Shown: positions 23,895 to 32,858 of the stretch, in pieces
Layout: every line of letters begins with the position of its first letter
Position numbering within the stretch: position 1 is the first letter of the stretch
From: Flavobacterium sp. M31R6
Lineage (GTDB): Bacteria; Bacteroidota; Bacteroidia; Flavobacteriales; Flavobacteriaceae
Assembly: GCF_013284035.1 (NCBI RefSeq)
Contig: NZ_CP054141.1
Coordinates: 4,278,001-4,342,000 of the forward strand
Reading direction: 5' to 3'
DNA: 64,000 bases
Notes under the pieces: model-generated
What the model saw: only the letters and a program-made list of their open reading frames with translations
Database searches by the model: none
Told to the model about the DNA's origin: nothing
Position numbers and translations under genes: made by a program

Positions 23895-25082
23895 ATGAAG
23901 TTAGATTACCTACTAGGTCTTTTTCTGTTTCCCCTTTTTACTTTAAATGCACAAAGCATTTCAACAGAATTAGTAGAATACCAGGTTTTAAGAGAACCAA
24001 AAATTAGTATCGACGCCAATTCACGTCAGTATTCAGTAAAAGTTACTTCGCCTTACAATTTGACAAGTGATGAAGTTTATGCCCAATCTAAAGTTGATTT
24101 TCAAACCGAATTAAAGAATTTTGATAAGGTAACTGCAGATAGTGAAAACGAGTTTAAACAAAAAATAGCAGATTATGATGCTGATGTAGCAAAAGCCAAT
24201 GCTAAGTATAAATCAGAATCTGAAGAATTTAAAAAGCTTACTTTATTAGAGCGTTTAACGCTACAGGATAAAAATCAAAATCCTAGACTTGTTCTTCCAA
24301 ACAGACCGCTTTATGTAGCACCACTAAAACCGGTTTATCACGAACCAAATCTTCAAAACTTTGTTATTATTGACAATAATGTTTTAGCTTCTCAGGTAAA
24401 CATTGACGGTTTTACTAAAGACGGAAATTATCTGACTATTTTATTGGACATCAAAAAAACCAATTTTCAGGATAATTCAGGACAAACGTATGCCAATCAG
24501 CCTACAACACTTATCGTAAAGCAAAATGGGCAAGAAAAAATAAATAAAATCTTTTTTCAGGAATATAAATACATTAGTTCGTCTCCAACGAACAATATCA
24601 ATAAACCTCGTGAAGAACAACAACATTTGAAAAAAGTCGTAGCTTTTATCAATGATTATTTAAATGAAACATTTGCTTTTAAAACAATCCGATATAGTGT
24701 AAGACTTCAGAATGTTAAAAACAAAGGGCAATATGATGATTTGGAAAAAGCACATATTTATGTTTCAACTAATTTGAAAAAATTAAGCCCTGAAAATCCG
24801 CAAATTAATGCCGCAGCTTTTACCGGAATGCAAAAAGGAATTGATATCTGGAGAGAAACCTTAACTAAGATTGATTTTAAAGATCCAAAAGCCGATTTTA
24901 ACGCAAAAATTGCAAAGTTTATTTACTTCAATTTAATGAATTTAAACTTGGCGTTAGATAAAAAACCTGAAGCAGAAAAAGTACTTAATGAGATGCAGGA
25001 AAATTTAATTTACATCAAGTTAAATTCAAGCGAAGAAACCGAATTAAAAGCCATCGAAAAGCAAATTTACAAAACGACTTAA
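23895..25082 (+). CDS. Exported hypothetical protein
   Basis: About 395 residues from the ATG at 23895, chosen because it begins a signal peptide, MKLDYLLGLFLFPLFTLNAQ. An in-frame upstream start at 23847 would put non-signal residues ahead of it and lies before the candidate -7 element TATTTTTG (23864-23871). The mature protein has a lysine-rich coiled region (about 75-130) and an ordered C-terminal helical segment resembling TPR packing (NAAAFTGMQKGIDIWRETL, LNLALDKKPEAEKVLNEMQ). No family is recognised. It shares an operon with the gene 11 nt downstream. Periplasmic location is expected. Confidence 0.65.
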   Translation: MKLDYLLGLFLFPLFTLNAQSISTELVEYQVLREPKISIDANSRQYSVKVTSPYNLTSDEVYAQSKVDFQTELKNFDKVTADSENEFKQKIADYDADVAKANAKYKSESEEFKKLTLLERLTLQDKNQNPRLVLPNRPLYVAPLKPVYHEPNLQNFVIIDNNVLASQVNIDGFTKDGNYLTILLDIKKTNFQDNSGQTYANQPTTLIVKQNGQEKINKIFFQEYKYISSSPTNNINKPREEQQHLKKVVAFINDYLNETFAFKTIRYSVRLQNVKNKGQYDDLEKAHIYVSTNLKKLSPENPQINAAAFTGMQKGIDIWRETLTKIDFKDPKADFNAKIAKFIYFNLMNLNLALDKKPEAEKVLNEMQENLIYIKLNSSEETELKAIEKQIYKTT

Positions 25083-25093
25083 AAACTACTATT

Positions 25094-26503
25094 ATGAGAA
25101 CAAAAATACTTGCACTCCTTTTTTTACTGGTAAGCCATTCTGGATTTAGCCAGATTAATAAAGAATACGGAACTAAATTTGACTATGATTCACGAGAAAT
25201 AGATTTTAAAGTAGTTTTGGTTGATAACTACAATCATTATATGTCTTCTATAATAAATGTGGACGCCGGAATGCAGTCTAGCAACAAAATTATTATTAGG
25301 AAATTTGATCAAAAAAATCAATTAGTTGAGACCTTTACAGAAGAATTTCCATATAAAGACACATTTACACTTCATAATTATGTTGGAAGTTATGAGCTTG
25401 GAAAAGAGAAGCTTATAGTTTTAACGGATTGTTATTCCAATAAAACAAAAAAGAAAGAAATTCATCAAATTACATTTGATAAAAAAACGGGTTTATTTGA
25501 CAAAAAAGTAATCGCGGAATATACTTTTGAAAGCCTTTCAAAATCTGGAACTACTTATGCAATGGTTTCACAAAACAAAAACTATTTCGGAATTGTTTAC
25601 AGTAAATTTGCTAATAAGAAAATAGCAGAAGAACATCAATGTACCATTATAGATGGAAGAACAGGAGATTTACTTTGGCAAAAAGACGTTTCCTTTCCGT
25701 TATTATCATTTACAGACAATGTAGTTTTAAGCGATAGCGGAAAAGTGATTTTCGTCAGAACAACTAAAGAAACTGGATCTCAAAACGTATTGGCCATAGC
25801 AGACGGAAATACTGTTGAAAACAAAGATTTTGGCAAAGAAGATGTGAAGATTAAGAAACCGCTTTCTTTTTCAGTAGGTCCTAACGAGTATCTGATCGCA
25901 TTTAATAATTATGCACACGGAATAAATCGCGGCGAATTTGATAAAGTTCTTGTTTATGATCTAAATGCAGGTACGGTCCTGAAAAATAATCCTGTAGAAA
26001 GTTTAAGAAATATTAAGGATTTAAAGAAAGTTAATTTCAATACTTTGTCTATACAAAATGATGAAATCAATTTATTTGTAGACTGTGACTTTCAGAGCGG
26101 AACAAAACCGGATCCTACCTTTCCAAATTCTACGTTCAAAATTCCGGAATACTCAAACGGTTTCCCAAGTTTGCTAATATTTAATATGAGTGGGGAACTG
26201 ACAAGAACTGTAGATTATAATGTACGACCAACCAGAGAAGGTTATAAATCAATTGGAGTTCAAAACATTAAAGGGAACTATTTTCTAAACACACATCTAA
26301 GCGGACAATATGAAGTTCCTGGAATTTACCGATTAAATAACGGTTCTATTGACAACAATCTTAAAATAAAATCTTTAGATGATGATGGAACAATAATCAC
26401 AGGCTTTGCGAATTATTTACCAGAGGCTAAAAGATTAATTTTGGCGAAAACAGAAGGCAATAAACAAATGGTTTTTATTAATCTTTTGAATATTCAGCTG
26501 TAA
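25094..26503 (+). CDS. Exported hypothetical protein, beta-propeller-like
   Basis: A 469-residue protein with signal peptide MRTKILALLFLLVSHSGFSQ. The mature part is rich in short beta strands with repeated aromatic/Asp turns (TIIDGRTGDLLWQKDVSF, NGFPSLLIFNMSGELTRTV), suggesting a beta-propeller or a similar repetitive sheet, but no canonical blade motif was identified. It follows the gene at 23895 by 11 nt, so the two exported proteins probably work together. A terminator follows at 26538. Function unknown. Confidence 0.6.
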   Translation: MRTKILALLFLLVSHSGFSQINKEYGTKFDYDSREIDFKVVLVDNYNHYMSSIINVDAGMQSSNKIIIRKFDQKNQLVETFTEEFPYKDTFTLHNYVGSYELGKEKLIVLTDCYSNKTKKKEIHQITFDKKTGLFDKKVIAEYTFESLSKSGTTYAMVSQNKNYFGIVYSKFANKKIAEEHQCTIIDGRTGDLLWQKDVSFPLLSFTDNVVLSDSGKVIFVRTTKETGSQNVLAIADGNTVENKDFGKEDVKIKKPLSFSVGPNEYLIAFNNYAHGINRGEFDKVLVYDLNAGTVLKNNPVESLRNIKDLKKVNFNTLSIQNDEINLFVDCDFQSGTKPDPTFPNSTFKIPEYSNGFPSLLIFNMSGELTRTVDYNVRPTREGYKSIGVQNIKGNYFLNTHLSGQYEVPGIYRLNNGSIDNNLKIKSLDDDGTIITGFANYLPEAKRLILAKTEGNKQMVFINLLNIQL

Positions 26504-26537
26504 AAAGTTAACTCAAAATAAAATTACTTTATAATAG

Positions 26538-26569
26538 AAAGGCACTTGTTTACAGCAAGGGCCTTTTTT
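26538..26569 (+). terminator. Terminator of the exported-protein operon
   Basis: AAAGGC-CTTG pairs with CAAG-GCCTTT with one internal mismatch, then a T-run, 34 nt after the stop at 26503. Confidence 0.65.
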
Positions 26570-26798
26570 ATATTTATGCTTTCCGGCAAGATCGTAATTA
26601 CTTTGAAGTACCGCTGGTGTTTAATAGTTTTATCAGTTGTCGGAATAAAACATAAAGAATGGTTTAGAATCTAATTAAAAAACCACTGGAGTTATTTTCC
26701 TGCAGCTTTTTTCGAAGTCCAGTCGAAGTCTGCGCAAATGTTTGAACCGAAAGAAGAGCAATACACAGCAGTAATATTGTTTTTTTTATACAGGAGTC

Positions 26799-27854
26799 TT
26801 ATTTCAAAAGGTTACTTTCTTTGACAATTTTTCTAATTTCCTGCTCAAAATAGTAAGCAATATCAAAATTTTCGTTTGCTTGATTTTCCATGACAATCAC
26901 GCTGGTATTCGTTTTGGGATAATATAAATTGACTGCTGTAAATCCTTCGCCTGGATGAAAACCGGTGTGGCCAATTTCCATTATGCTGTCTTTGTCATTT
27001 ATTCGCAATCCATACCCATAGCCGATCGGTTTTTCGCTAAAAAGCTGATGCGTATTGGTAATGGAATAGCTGGTCATCATTTTATAAGTATCGGGTTTTA
27101 GTAATTTGCTATTATGCAGACATTCGTTCCATTTTGCTAAATCAGGAGCTGAAACTATTAAATGGCTTCCAAAATAATTATGAATGTCAAAATCTAATTT
27201 TTCATTCAATTTATAAGAACCGTCTTTTTTTACGGTGTGCCCTTTTGTCAAAAACTTATTATTGCTCTTGTTAGGATAATAACTGTCATTCATTTTACAT
27301 TTTTTGAATAAGGCCATTACTAATTCCTCGAAACTTTTGTGACTTTGCTTTTCAAGAACCTGCCCTGCTACATAATAGCCAATATTTGAATAACTAAAAG
27401 CGGTTCCCGGTGCAAATTTTAAAGGTTTGTCAATATCTTCACTATTCAGACCCGAAGTATTGTTAAGCAGCTGATGAACTGTAACAGTGTCTGCCCAGGA
27501 ATATTTAAAATCCGGTAAATAGTTGCGGATAGGTGTCTGCAAATCAATTGTTCCTTTTTCTACTTCCTGCAAGATCAGCACAGCGGTAAATTGCTTGGCA
27601 ATTGACATGGTAGAAAATTTATCAGAAATTTTCAAAGTCGTTTTTTTATTGAAATCAGAATAGCCGTATGATTTTGCATATTTTCTTTTTCCGTTTTGCT
27701 GTATAAAAACAACCCCATTAAAACTTCTTGGATTTGTTTTTTGAATCAAGCTGTCAATTTTGGCGGCATAGTCGTCTTTCGTCTGTCCAAAAGAGCTGCA
27801 CGAAGTTAGTACAATTGCGATGGCAATACAGGTTAACCTGAAAAAATGTTTCAT
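26799..27854 (-). CDS. Serine hydrolase, beta-lactamase/esterase family lipoprotein
   Basis: A 351-residue protein with lipobox LTSC (Cys19). The class C beta-lactamase-like active site is present: SIAK (Ser84 and Lys87) in FSTMSIAKQFTAV, a YSN tyrosine motif (FSYSNIGYYVAGQ near 150), and HTGFHPGEG near 290 in the KTG position. Members hydrolyse peptides, esters or D-amino-acid bonds; true beta-lactamase activity is unlikely for a lipoprotein of this subgroup. It is convergent with the exported-protein operon and followed upstream by the histidine kinase gene (61 nt away). Substrate unknown. Confidence 0.8.
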   Translation of the reverse strand: MKHFFRLTCIAIAIVLTSCSSFGQTKDDYAAKIDSLIQKTNPRSFNGVVFIQQNGKRKYAKSYGYSDFNKKTTLKISDKFSTMSIAKQFTAVLILQEVEKGTIDLQTPIRNYLPDFKYSWADTVTVHQLLNNTSGLNSEDIDKPLKFAPGTAFSYSNIGYYVAGQVLEKQSHKSFEELVMALFKKCKMNDSYYPNKSNNKFLTKGHTVKKDGSYKLNEKLDFDIHNYFGSHLIVSAPDLAKWNECLHNSKLLKPDTYKMMTSYSITNTHQLFSEKPIGYGYGLRINDKDSIMEIGHTGFHPGEGFTAVNLYYPKTNTSVIVMENQANENFDIAYYFEQEIRKIVKESNLLK

Positions 27855-27915
27855 TTAGAGTGCTAGGAATTATTTAATTGATATAACAAAGCGAGAGATG
27901 AATCCGAAATTAAAA

Positions 27916-29259
27916 CTAACTATCCACCAGACAAATCACAAAAGTGGTTTTTCCGTCATCATTCCTGTATGCCAGATAGCCGCCGTGTGCTTCTACAATG
28001 TTTTTGGACAAGGTCAGTCCAATTCCAGCTCCTTCTTTTCGGGTGGTAAAAAATGGAAGGAATATTTTGCTTTCAATTTCTTTTTCTATGCCTTTTCCTG
28101 TGTCGCTAATCATGATGAAAGTTCTTTTTTCTTTGACCTCAGCCGAAATAATAATCTGTTTATTCAGCGTTTCTTTCAAAGTATAAATACAGTTTGTCAA
28201 AAGATTAATCAATACCTGCTCCATTTGTTGCGGATCAAGATATAACCTACGGTCGAACGCAATCGTGTTCACTACTTCGATTTCCTCTTTTTTAAACAAT
28301 GGAGCCATAATTTGAAAACTGTTTTCAATCCATTTCGAAAGTTCAATTTTTTCTTTTTTGGGAGAAGGCAACATGGCCAGTTTACGGTAACTTTCTACAA
28401 ACTGCTGCAGATGATCGCTTCGTCTCAACATCGTGGCAACACTGCTTTTCATATCGTCCAGATCTTCCGCAGAAATGGTTTCCTGCTGTACCAAGTCCTG
28501 CAGATTCTGCGAGAGTGACCGAATAGGAGTAATTGAATTCAACAGTTCGTGAGAAATAACTTTCATTAGATTAATCCAAGCCTCTTTCTCTTTTTTCTCA
28601 ATTACATTTTGGATCGAATCCAGTAAAACAATAAAGTAATCGTGATTAAAAATCTGACTTCTGGAGGTTTGCATCACAAACGTCTGTGTGTCCTGGTGAT
28701 TAACACGAATCTCTAATGATTGTTTAATTTCTTGAAAACCCTGACCTTCAATAATTTCACACAACTTAGGCAGGTAATTTTTTAAATACTTCCATCTGGA
28801 AACTTTTGGGACATCAAAATGTTTTGAAAAATAATCATTCATTAAAAAGATATTCCAATCGGTTTCTTCCTTTTGCAGAATAATAATTCCTGTTTCGATG
28901 TTGTTTAAAATAGAACGGTACACAATATCTTTTGAAACCTGCTCATTTTCTTTCTTTTTAAGCGTTTCATACAATTTGAATAAAGCGGAATAGTTCTGAT
29001 AGGATTTATACTTTGCAAAACTGGATGTAAAATCATTTTGCAAAATCGAAGTAATTGTTCTGTCGTAAACTGAAAATGCATTTTTTAGATAAAAATACAG
29101 TTCAAGAAGGAGCAGAAAAATGATGAGAAATCCGAATATAGCCGAAAAAACAAGTCCTTTTTGAAAAAGAAATATGGAAATTCCCGTGCCAAAAAGAATA
29201 AATATTAATCGGAGAAAAAGGAAATGATGTATTTTCAGTGATTTATGCATATTAGCCAA
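27916..29259 (-). CDS. Membrane sensor histidine kinase, NtrB-like
   Basis: A 447-residue protein with two N-terminal membrane helices (about 13-31 and 35-58), a PAS-like segment (115-215), HisKA with phospho-accepting His237 in ISHELLNSITPIRSLS, and an HATPase C-terminus: NLLTNCIYTLKE (N box), DTGKGIEKE (G1), FFTTRKEGAGIGLTLS (F/G2). It overlaps the response-regulator gene by 8 nt. It should phosphorylate that sigma-54 activator in answer to a membrane or envelope signal. The pair diverges from the efflux operon at 30743, its probable target. Confidence 0.85.
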   Translation of the reverse strand: MANMHKSLKIHHFLFLRLIFILFGTGISIFLFQKGLVFSAIFGFLIIFLLLLELYFYLKNAFSVYDRTITSILQNDFTSSFAKYKSYQNYSALFKLYETLKKKENEQVSKDIVYRSILNNIETGIIILQKEETDWNIFLMNDYFSKHFDVPKVSRWKYLKNYLPKLCEIIEGQGFQEIKQSLEIRVNHQDTQTFVMQTSRSQIFNHDYFIVLLDSIQNVIEKKEKEAWINLMKVISHELLNSITPIRSLSQNLQDLVQQETISAEDLDDMKSSVATMLRRSDHLQQFVESYRKLAMLPSPKKEKIELSKWIENSFQIMAPLFKKEEIEVVNTIAFDRRLYLDPQQMEQVLINLLTNCIYTLKETLNKQIIISAEVKEKRTFIMISDTGKGIEKEIESKIFLPFFTTRKEGAGIGLTLSKNIVEAHGGYLAYRNDDGKTTFVICLVDS

Positions 29260-30601
29260 TGGTAATGTTATACTTTTCTAAACGTCGGTATAAAGAGGCT
29301 CTTGTCAATCCTAATTCTTTAGCCGTTTTACTGATATTGTTATTGTTCTTGCTCAGTATTTTTTCAATAGCTGATTTTTCAACGGCAGACAGCTGAATAT
29401 CGTCTTGATTTTCTTCGTAAGTCGTTATTTGTTCCAAATCTAAATCTGAAACAGTGATACGATTGTTTTCACAAAGAATCACGGCACGCTCTATTCTGTT
29501 TTCCATTTCTCGGATGTTTCCGTTCCAAGCATGCTTTTCAATTTGATCTAATGACTTTTCGTCAAGAGTAATTTCGTCTCGACCGTATTTAGTCATCATT
29601 TTTTGTAAAAGATAATGTGCCAATGGAATTTTGTCTTCGTTTCGCTCCCGCAATGGCGGCAACACAATTTCCATGGTATTGATGCGATAATATAGATCTT
29701 CCCTAAAGTTTTTATCACTAACTTCCTGTTTCAAATTCAGGTTGGTGGCTGTAATAATACGGACATTCAAAGACCTTGGCTTAGACTCACCCAATCGCGT
29801 TACTGTTTTGGTTTGAATAACCTGCAAAAGTTTCGATTGCAGATGCAGGGGAACATTCCCTATTTCATCCAAAAAAATAGTCCCGTTTTGAGCCATTTCA
29901 AAGCGTCCGGCGGTATCCGTTTTAGCATCGGTAAAAGCGCCTTGTGCATAACCAAATAATTCACTTTCAAAAATATTGGAATTTAATGACCCCAAATCTA
30001 CGTGAATAAAAGGACTGCTTTTTCGTTCTGATTGCCGATGGATATGGTATGACAAAACATATTTACCGGTTCCGTTTTCGCCAAGGATTAAAATATTGGC
30101 ATCCGTTTTGGCCACTTTATCTGCCAGAGTATAAGCCTTTTTTATTACTTCCGAATTACCAATGAAGAATTCGTCCACGCTCTCAATAGTATCTGGTTTC
30201 TTTTGTCCTTTTCGGCTTTTATCAACTGCCTGTTTTACAACGCTAAGTAATTTTTCATTTTCCCAAGGTTTCAAAATATAGTCAAAAGCACCCGCTTTTA
30301 AACCTTCAACGGCGGTCTCCACTTTACCAAAAGCGGTCATCAAAATAATAACGGTCTTTGGCGAAAGCGTTTTTATTTCTTTTAACAAATACAAACCTTC
30401 CCTCCCATCTTCAAAACCTATTCTGTAATTCATGTCCAACAAAACGACATCGATGGTGTTTTTTGCCAATAATTCAACCACATTTTTCGGATTATTGAGC
30501 GTAAAAATGCTTTCGAAATGCTTTTTTAGGAGCATTTTGGAAGCAAAAAGAATGTCTTCTTGGTCGTCTATGATTAATATAGAGGCGTTGGTCTTTTTCA
30601 T
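29252..30601 (-). CDS. NtrC-family sigma-54-dependent response regulator
   Basis: A 449-residue protein: receiver domain 8-120 with phospho-acceptor Asp56 (VVLLDMN) and K111; AAA+ domain 145-380 with Walker A GENGTGK (174-180), Walker B FLDE (243-246) and a sigma-54 contact loop reading GAFTDA (221-226) where GAFTGA is canonical; Fis-type helix-turn-helix at the C-terminus (ISKTAKELGLTRASLYRRLEKY). It activates sigma-54 promoters by ATP hydrolysis. GAFTDA is a tolerated variant in this subgroup as far as I recall, but may affect activity. It shares a 141-bp intergenic region with the divergent efflux operon. Confidence 0.88.
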   Translation of the reverse strand: MKKTNASILIIDDQEDILFASKMLLKKHFESIFTLNNPKNVVELLAKNTIDVVLLDMNYRIGFEDGREGLYLLKEIKTLSPKTVIILMTAFGKVETAVEGLKAGAFDYILKPWENEKLLSVVKQAVDKSRKGQKKPDTIESVDEFFIGNSEVIKKAYTLADKVAKTDANILILGENGTGKYVLSYHIHRQSERKSSPFIHVDLGSLNSNIFESELFGYAQGAFTDAKTDTAGRFEMAQNGTIFLDEIGNVPLHLQSKLLQVIQTKTVTRLGESKPRSLNVRIITATNLNLKQEVSDKNFREDLYYRINTMEIVLPPLRERNEDKIPLAHYLLQKMMTKYGRDEITLDEKSLDQIEKHAWNGNIREMENRIERAVILCENNRITVSDLDLEQITTYEENQDDIQLSAVEKSAIEKILSKNNNNISKTAKELGLTRASLYRRLEKYNITIG

Positions 30602-30702
30602 TGTTGTTCGGTTTCGGACAAAAGGTGTTCATTATCGAACACTTGAAATATTTAGTTAAAAAATAAAGTCTTAAAAATAAGCGGATTATGATGTTTAAAT
30701 TT

Positions 30703-30742
30703 CTGGCACGATAATCCCTTTAGGTTTATCAAATTATCAGCA
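30703..30742 (+). promoter_or_regulatory. Possible sigma-54 promoter of the efflux operon
   Basis: TGGCACG at 30703-30709 is a perfect -24 element of a sigma-54 promoter, 34 nt before the ATG at 30743. The -12 GC is not obvious (ATAATCCCT follows), so the match is partial. A neighbouring sigma-54 activator makes it plausible. Confidence 0.35.
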
Positions 30743-31981
30743 ATGGACACCATAATTACACGTAAAACTAACAAAAATAAGTATCTTTTAATCGCATTAC
30801 CAATTATCTTACTCTTTGGATATTTCGTTTTTACTTCAGCAACCAAGAAAAGAAGTCTTACAATAAAGAAAGACGAAATCACGGTTAAAACAGTTGAGAA
30901 TAATTATTTTGAAGATTTCATGTCTTTTCAGGCAAAAGCGGTTCCCTTACATTCGATGCTGGTTAATATAATTGAAGGCGGAGCGGTTCAGGAAATATTT
31001 GTTGCAAATGGTGATATGGTTATCAAAGGACAACCGCTGGCAAGATTGTACAATCCTAATGCAGAATTGGCCTATATGCAGCAAGAAACAGCAATCATTG
31101 AACAAATCAATAATTTAAACAAAGCCAAGCTCGATTTGAGAAACCAGGAATTGAATTTGGAAAAAGATTTGATTGCAATAGAGCACGATTATTTGGATGC
31201 CAAAAATTTATACGATTTGAACAAAAAACTTTTTGAACAGGAAATATTGTCTAAAAATGAATGGGAAAAGACTCAAGAGAATTATCGTTTTCAAAAAGAG
31301 CGTATGAACATTATTAAGCAAAGTGTCAAAAAAGAAAAACTAGCCAATCAAGTTCAGATTGGGCAACTCAATCAATCCATTGGTTTCATGAATAAAAGTT
31401 TGGACATATTAAGAATGAACAAAAAGAATTTTCTGATCACAGCGCCAATTTCCGGAAGGCTTTCTTCATTCGAACCAATATTGGGCAAAACCTATGCACA
31501 AAACACAAGTATTGGTTCTATTGATGACATGAAAGGGTATAAATTGGTCGCTGACATAGATGAGTTCTATTTGGACAAAATTGCTGAGAAACAAAAAGGA
31601 ACGGTTGATTTTGACAATAAAGCTGTCGAAGTCCAAATAACCAAAGTAATCCCCGAAGTTAAAAACGGAAGGTTTCAAGTGGAATTAGATTTTGTTTCCT
31701 CTGAAAAACTAGATTTAAAACAAGGATTGAGTTTTGGGGTAAAATTAAATTTATCTGAAAAAACAAAAACCAAAGTGCTTTCAAAGGGAAGCTTTTATGA
31801 AGAAACAAACGGTAAATGGATTTTTGTTGTCAATGGAAACAAGGCCGAAAGAAGGGCTATCAAACTAGGGAGAGAAAACCCTCTGTATTATGAAGTGCTT
31901 GGCGGCTTGAGGGCAGATGAAAAAGTAATTACCTCATCCTATAAAGATTATAAGGACATAGAAATTTTGAGTTTAGAATAG
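30743..31981 (+). CDS. HlyD/MacA-family periplasmic adaptor (membrane fusion protein)
   Basis: A 412-residue protein with an N-terminal membrane helix (KYLLIALPIILLFGYFVFTS, about 13-32), a barrel-sandwich lipoyl-like half (GGAVQEIFVANGDMVIKGQPLARL near 80), a long coiled-coil hairpin (about 105-215), and the second half-motif (FLITAPISGRLSSFEP near 230). The adaptor links inner-membrane ABC permeases to a TolC-like channel. It is the first gene of the operon continuing with ATPase, two permeases and TolC. It lies opposite the NtrC-like regulator, with a possible -24 element just upstream. Confidence 0.88.
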   Translation: MDTIITRKTNKNKYLLIALPIILLFGYFVFTSATKKRSLTIKKDEITVKTVENNYFEDFMSFQAKAVPLHSMLVNIIEGGAVQEIFVANGDMVIKGQPLARLYNPNAELAYMQQETAIIEQINNLNKAKLDLRNQELNLEKDLIAIEHDYLDAKNLYDLNKKLFEQEILSKNEWEKTQENYRFQKERMNIIKQSVKKEKLANQVQIGQLNQSIGFMNKSLDILRMNKKNFLITAPISGRLSSFEPILGKTYAQNTSIGSIDDMKGYKLVADIDEFYLDKIAEKQKGTVDFDNKAVEVQITKVIPEVKNGRFQVELDFVSSEKLDLKQGLSFGVKLNLSEKTKTKVLSKGSFYEETNGKWIFVVNGNKAERRAIKLGRENPLYYEVLGGLRADEKVITSSYKDYKDIEILSLE

Positions 31982-32054
31982 CGATGAAAGAAGCAAAAGA
32001 AAATAACAATAAATAATTATATAAAATAGCATCAATCAAAAAACGAACAATAGT

Positions 32055-32756
32055 ATGATCACAATTAAAAACCTTTCAAGAATATTCAGAACCGAAGAAG
32101 TGGAAACAATGGCACTAAGCGAAATTTCATTAACCATCAAACAAGGAGATTTTGTTTCCATTATGGGGCCTTCGGGAAGCGGGAAATCAACTTTATTGAA
32201 TATTGTTGGATTGCTGGACAGCGCCTCCGGTGGAAGTTACCAATTGCTTAATCAGGAAATGATTGGGCTGAAAGAAAAAGAAAAATCGAGAGCAAGAAAA
32301 GAAAACATTGGCTTCATTTTTCAGAATTTCAATTTAATTGATGAACTATCAGTATATGACAATATCGAATTGCCTCTGATTTACAACAAAGTTTCTTCGG
32401 GGGACAGAAAGAAAAAAGTCGAAGCAATTGCTAACAAATTAGGCATTTCGCATCGATTAAAACATTATCCGCAACAGCTTTCCGGTGGACAGCAACAACG
32501 TGTAGCGGTCGCAAGAGCCTTGATCAACGACCCGAAAATTATTCTTGCCGATGAACCTACAGGAAATCTGGACAGTAAAAACGGAAACGAAGTAATGGAA
32601 TTGTTGACTGATTTACATGCCAACGGCGCAACAATATTAATGGTTACGCACTCTGATTATGATGCTTCTTTTTCGCAGAAAACGATTCTTATGAAAGATG
32701 GTGCGGTTATTTCTGAAAAAGTAAATCAAAGAAATGTTGATGTTTTTAAAGTGTAG
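32055..32756 (+). CDS. ABC transporter ATP-binding protein, MacB/LolD type
   Basis: A 233-residue ATPase: Walker A GPSGSGKST (38-46), Q-loop region FIFQNFNLIDELSV, signature LSGGQQQRVAVARAL near 140, Walker B IILADEPTGNLDS, and switch His in MVTHSD. It powers the FtsX-like permeases next to it. Length and motifs are those of the LolD/MacB class that drives mechanotransmission rather than classical transport. It lies 73 nt after the adaptor gene. Confidence 0.9.
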   Translation: MITIKNLSRIFRTEEVETMALSEISLTIKQGDFVSIMGPSGSGKSTLLNIVGLLDSASGGSYQLLNQEMIGLKEKEKSRARKENIGFIFQNFNLIDELSVYDNIELPLIYNKVSSGDRKKKVEAIANKLGISHRLKHYPQQLSGGQQQRVAVARALINDPKIILADEPTGNLDSKNGNEVMELLTDLHANGATILMVTHSDYDASFSQKTILMKDGAVISEKVNQRNVDVFKV

Positions 32757-32858
32757 ATATGATCTTCAAAATTATACTATCAATCATAACCATCTTACTC
32801 GAATTGCTTAATCAGGTAATCTAGTGAGTTCATTAATCAAATAAAAGAATCAAATCAC

